Below, piece after piece: positions 60,579 to 64,000 of a stretch of DNA of 64,000 bases. The stretch's first letter is position 1. Every line of letters starts with the position of its first letter. The notes below the pieces were generated by a model. It saw only the letters and a program-made list of their open reading frames with translations. It was not told the origin of the DNA and ran no database searches. Origin of the DNA: JAFGMQ01 sp036733345 (GTDB lineage Bacteria > Desulfobacterota > DSM-4660 > Desulfatiglandales > Desulfatiglandaceae). The stretch spans positions 59,424 to 123,423 of the forward strand of contig DAINAR010000003.1 in NCBI GenBank assembly GCA_036733345.1, in the 5' to 3' direction. Made by a program: the position numbers and the translations under genes.

Positions 60579-62369
60579 ATGCTCAAGAAACTTATGGGAG
60601 GCAATCTTTATCTAATTGGGTTGTTTATTACATTGGCGTTCTTTGTATCAATCCCTGGGATCGGTATTAGCCCGTCAAACGCGGCCAGGGAAGTTGCCGA
60701 CATTGTCCTTTATAACGGAAAGATTCTGACAGTGGATAAAAAGTTCACCATTGCCCAGGCCGTTGCAATAAATAAGGACAGGATCATTGCCGTGGGGACA
60801 AGCAAACAGATTCTCGCCCTTGAAAAAAAGGGTAAGACAGAGCGGGTAAATCTGAAGGGAAAGACGGTTGTTCCCGGCCTTATCGAGAGCCACGCGCATT
60901 TGCAGGAAGCGGCTGAAAGCGACTATCTGGAGAAATTGCCAACGCCGGATTCCGTCGATACACTCCTGAAATATGTTGCCGAAAAGGTGAAAACGCTAAA
61001 GGAAGGAGAGTGGATCGTCTTCGAGAAGACCTTTCCCACCCGCTTCAAAGAACTGCGCTTTCCTACCTTGGAGGAGCTAAACGAAGTGGCCCCGAAGAAC
61101 CCAATCGTCATTGATGGCTTGTACGCAGGCCAGGCAAATTCGTACGCAATGAAGATCGCAGGGGTCGACAAGAATACCCCGCAGCCGAAGGTCGGCGTGA
61201 TAGTCAAGGACCCCGCTACGGGGGAACTGACGGGGCGTTTCCTCCGCTGCCAGGAACTGATTCTGAAACACTACCCCGGAATGAGGAAGTTGACCCATGA
61301 AGATCGCATGGATGCGATAAGGAAACTCGTCGCCAGGTACAATCAGCTTGGTTTTACCTCCGTCATCGAGGGGTTAACCCATGAGAACGGCATCGCGGCT
61401 TACAATGAATTGTACAACCGTGGCGAACTCGGGGTCAGGATGACATACACCTGCGCGCCGGATATCGTCAAGAAGTCCAAGGAAGAAATCATAAATCAGG
61501 TGAAGGCAATGCAGCAACTGGTCAAGACGCCTGACACCTGGGGAAAGATAGGCCATGTGAAATCTTTTATTGACGGCGGTATTTTGACCGGTACTGCCCG
61601 GATGCGGGAACCTTACGGAGCCAAGGGTCCCCTGCATAAAAAGGTGTACGGGCACAAGGATTCTGATTTCAAGGGAGTTGTGATCTTTGATCAGGCCACA
61701 TATGACAAGCTGGCTGAGGTCGCGTACGAACTGAACATCCCGATGACCGCACACTGTGTGGGGGATGGGGCGCTGGACGTTCTTCTGGGTGCCTATAAGA
61801 AGGTCGATGCCGTCCATTCCATCAAAGGTCGCCGGTTTGCCGTGACCCATGGCGATTTTACCCCTGAGGACTCGTTGCAATGGATGGCCGACCACGGGGT
61901 TGTGGTCATTGGCCAGGTCGCATGGTTGTACAAGGACGGCGCCCTCCTGTCTCAGGTCTTGACGGAGAGGACGATAAAGACATTCTATCCATTCAAGACT
62001 ATGGAACGTCTCGGTGTTGTTACCAGCGGGGGAAGCGACCTAATGATCAAATGGGACCCTGTAAAGGCGGTGAACCCATATCATCCGTGGTTGGCCATGC
62101 ATACCATTGTGACGAGGCAGGTCGAGAACGACGGTGTATTGGTGCCTGAAGAGCGTATCTCCCGCGAATCTGCGCTCAGGCAGTATACGATAAACGGCGC
62201 GTACGTTTCCTTCTCAGAAGGTTTTAAGGGAAGCATAGAGGTGGGTAAGGCGGCAGACCTTGCTGTCCTTAATAAGGATTACCTGACATGTCCCGTTGAC
62301 GAGATAAAGGAGATCTATTCTTTGCGCACGATTGTTGGGGGAAAGACCGTCCATATGACGCGTGAATAA
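60579..62369 (+). CDS. Exported amidohydrolase (YtcJ-like)
   Basis: The 596-residue protein has a signal sequence (LIGLFITLAFFVSIPGIGIS, then SNAA) and the amidohydrolase-3 fold: ADIVLYNGKILTVDKKFTIAQAVAI, VVPGLIESHAHLQEA (metal-binding HxH), VKSFIDGGILTGTARM, MTAHCVGDGALDVLL (His) and VVTSGGSDLMIKWDP (Asp). It probably hydrolyses an amide or cyclic amide. The exported form is notable because most YtcJ-like enzymes are cytoplasmic. GGAGGAG precedes the ATG. Confidence 0.88.
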   Translation: MLKKLMGGNLYLIGLFITLAFFVSIPGIGISPSNAAREVADIVLYNGKILTVDKKFTIAQAVAINKDRIIAVGTSKQILALEKKGKTERVNLKGKTVVPGLIESHAHLQEAAESDYLEKLPTPDSVDTLLKYVAEKVKTLKEGEWIVFEKTFPTRFKELRFPTLEELNEVAPKNPIVIDGLYAGQANSYAMKIAGVDKNTPQPKVGVIVKDPATGELTGRFLRCQELILKHYPGMRKLTHEDRMDAIRKLVARYNQLGFTSVIEGLTHENGIAAYNELYNRGELGVRMTYTCAPDIVKKSKEEIINQVKAMQQLVKTPDTWGKIGHVKSFIDGGILTGTARMREPYGAKGPLHKKVYGHKDSDFKGVVIFDQATYDKLAEVAYELNIPMTAHCVGDGALDVLLGAYKKVDAVHSIKGRRFAVTHGDFTPEDSLQWMADHGVVVIGQVAWLYKDGALLSQVLTERTIKTFYPFKTMERLGVVTSGGSDLMIKWDPVKAVNPYHPWLAMHTIVTRQVENDGVLVPEERISRESALRQYTINGAYVSFSEGFKGSIEVGKAADLAVLNKDYLTCPVDEIKEIYSLRTIVGGKTVHMTRE

Positions 62370-62706
62370 CGGTAAAGATGTCTGCAATAAGCATCACCGT
62401 CTTAATTTCTATAAAGATCAAAATTACTTAATAGAAAGGAGGTCTTTGATTTTTCTCAGATATTTAAAAATACTAATTTCAATCGGCTGAATTTCCTGGT
62501 TGGCATCCCTGGACAATTGACCTGAGACATTTTGTATATTATTAGAATATTGTGGGTTTGTCAGGTTGTTTTTTTATTTTCCTCTGCAGTTGTTCTCCCT
62601 CAATGTAAGCTAATCAGCACGTGGATTACTTACAGCTTTACTTTCAGTATTATTTGGAGTATAGGCTGTTGGGTATTTCTCATTTCAGATTCAATAAGGA
62701 AAGCCC
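62370..62706. other. Gap between amidohydrolase and IS91-type transposase
   Basis: About 340 bases with no convincing gene. It should contain one end of the IS91-type element, but the end could not be defined without a second copy. A possible ribosome-like GAAAGGAGG at 62437 has no credible ORF behind it. Confidence 0.4.
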
Positions 62707-63954
62707 ATGGCCGAAAACTCTGCTGTTTACCGCCCTCGTAACCCTAATTTATCTCAATATTATCAGTGTGTTGAAGATCATTTTGAGAAGCTTGAGCAGG
62801 TCTATGATGAGCGGTTTTCAAGACAGTACGGATTTTTTCGGCCCTATGTGAAACAGGTAATTTACCGGTATCTTGACTGCGGTATCCTCCATAATGGCTT
62901 TGCACGGGTAAGATGTAGTGATTGCGGCCATGAATATTTGCTTGCATTTTCTTGCAAGCGCCGCCATTTCTGTCCATCCTGCCATCAGAAGCGGGTCATA
63001 GAATTTGGTGAGTGGCTTTGTGAGGATGTCCTCAAGTCAGTCCCCCACCGGCATTTTGTTTTCAGCATACCTAAATTTCTTCGCCGATATTTTCTTTATG
63101 ACAGAAAACTGCTCTCTGATCTGAGTCGTTGCGGATGGGAATCCTTGAAGGATTTTTTCACAGCAGTGGTCCCGGAAAAGGACTCCGTGCCAGGGGCTGT
63201 TATAGCTGTACAGACATTCGGTGATTTCCTTGGATTTCACCCACATCTGCATATCTTGGGCACTGATGGATGTTTCTACGGAGATGGGATGTTCAGGGTG
63301 TCACCGCTTTTTGAGTTGAAACATCTTGAAGATATATTCAAGCATAAGGTGTTTAAAATGCTCCTTTCCAATGAAAAGATCACACCGGAACTGGTAGACA
63401 TGCATAAGACCTGGCGCCATTCGGGATTCAATGTATTCTGTAGTCCAAGGATACAGCCAGGTGATGAGCAGGCCATGGAGAACATTGCCAGATATATAGT
63501 ACGCGCCTCTTTCTCACAAGAGAGAATGACCTATGTGCGGGACGAGTCAAAAGTCATCTATCAATCAAAAGATGGCAAGGAAGAAAAAACATTCGATGCT
63601 CTAAAATGGCTGGCTGCCATGTGTTCTCATGTGCCAAACAAGGGAGAACAGATGGTCAGATATTATGGCTATTATAGTAATGTCAGCCGTGGAAAAAGAA
63701 AGATACAGGACAAGGATGACGCCATCCCTTCCATCCTGGAACCGCAAGGCTCATTCAGGGAGTCCCGGAAAAACTGGGCCAGATTGATTCAGAAGATATA
63801 TGAGATCGATCCGCTGACATGCCCTAAATGCTCAGGGGCCATGAAAGTAATAAGCGTGATAGAAAATGAGGATGTAATAAAGAAAATACTGAAGCATCTT
63901 GGGTTATGGGAAAAAGGTGCAAGGCCTCCGCCAAAAATTTGGGGTCGCCTATGA
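62707..63954 (+). mobile_element. IS91-family (Y2/HUH) transposase
   Basis: The 415-residue protein has an N-terminal zinc-binding domain (RVRCSDCGHEYLLAFSCKRR with HFCPSCHQKR), the HUH motif FHPHLHILGTDG near 178 and the relaxase-type tyrosine in ENIARYIVRASFS near 262. YYGYYSNVSRGKR and CPKCSGAMKVISVIEN (a second zinc finger) end it. IS91 elements move by rolling-circle replication without target duplication. The ORF is intact. The last bases share an exact 23-mer with 59378-59400. Confidence 0.92.
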
Positions 63955-64000
63955 GAAAGTAAGTCAAGAAAAAACATCTCTCCATTAACAAGAAAATCAC

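Overview
The window looks like a scaffold from a strictly anaerobic Desulfobacterota (deltaproteobacterial) chromosome. The basis is gene content: Hdr/Qmo-type iron-sulfur flavoproteins, TRAP and TAXI solute transporters, an IPTL-CTERM protein, a CHASE2 hybrid kinase, HD-GYP signalling, many [4Fe-4S] proteins and acyl-CoA metabolism. A 100-base N run at 25015-25114 marks an assembly gap inside a tandem repeat. No rRNA, tRNA or CRISPR array was seen.

Region 1 (1-24.9 kb) is mostly minus strand and mixed. It holds a UV-damage glycosylase, a flavin reductase, an acetyltransferase, a FecR / OmpA lipoprotein / CHASE2 kinase operon, a HerA-like ATPase, a DUF488 protein, a large receiver-PAS-GAF-HD-GYP protein, an EamA transporter, a solitary type IIG restriction-modification enzyme, an IPTL-CTERM surface protein, a flavodoxin-ferredoxin, a Cache protein, an alpha/beta hydrolase, a two-repeat unknown protein, NAD synthetase, a nitroreductase and a LapA-like protein. 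This region is scarred. An AT-rich intergenic repeat recurs six times in one orientation. A hydrolase-transporter module is present twice with reciprocal decay, and the type IIG gene sits inside the decayed hydrolase of one copy.

Region 2 (25-36.3 kb) is about transport: a TAXI-type binding protein without its permease, a cation-chloride-cotransporter-like permease convergent with a Kef-type antiporter, and a complete DctPQM TRAP system. Small membrane or secreted proteins and a trans-sulfuration PLP enzyme follow.

Region 3 (36.5-57.2 kb) is about acyl-CoA metabolism. It has a 3-hydroxyacyl-CoA dehydrogenase/enoyl-CoA hydratase fusion, a complete branched-chain-amino-acid-type ABC transporter followed by an acyl-CoA ligase, a zone of wreckage (a substrate-binding-protein remnant, a frameshifted IS630-type element and a truncated dehydrogenase paralogue), and then an eight-gene plus-strand operon. 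The operon encodes an atypical old-yellow-enzyme/dienoyl-CoA-reductase-like flavoprotein, an unknown Cys-containing protein, two ferredoxins, a VOC protein, a QmoA/HdrA-like protein, a QmoB-like HdrA-MvhD fusion and an HdrC-GltD/NfnB-like fusion. Near-identical 15-bp palindromes overlap likely promoters of the fusion gene, the truncated paralogue and the operon, so the three probably shared one regulator that is not in the window. My reading, as inference, is a soluble Qmo/Hdr-like complex in which an NAD(P)H module replaces the membrane subunit and exchanges electrons with acyl-CoA reduction or oxidation.

Region 4 (57.3-64 kb) holds a SixA-like phosphatase, a C45-family acyltransferase/peptidase with a probable N-terminal frameshift, a long AT-rich gap with a possible structured leader and a 35-residue membrane peptide, an exported amidohydrolase, and an IS91-family transposase at the end.
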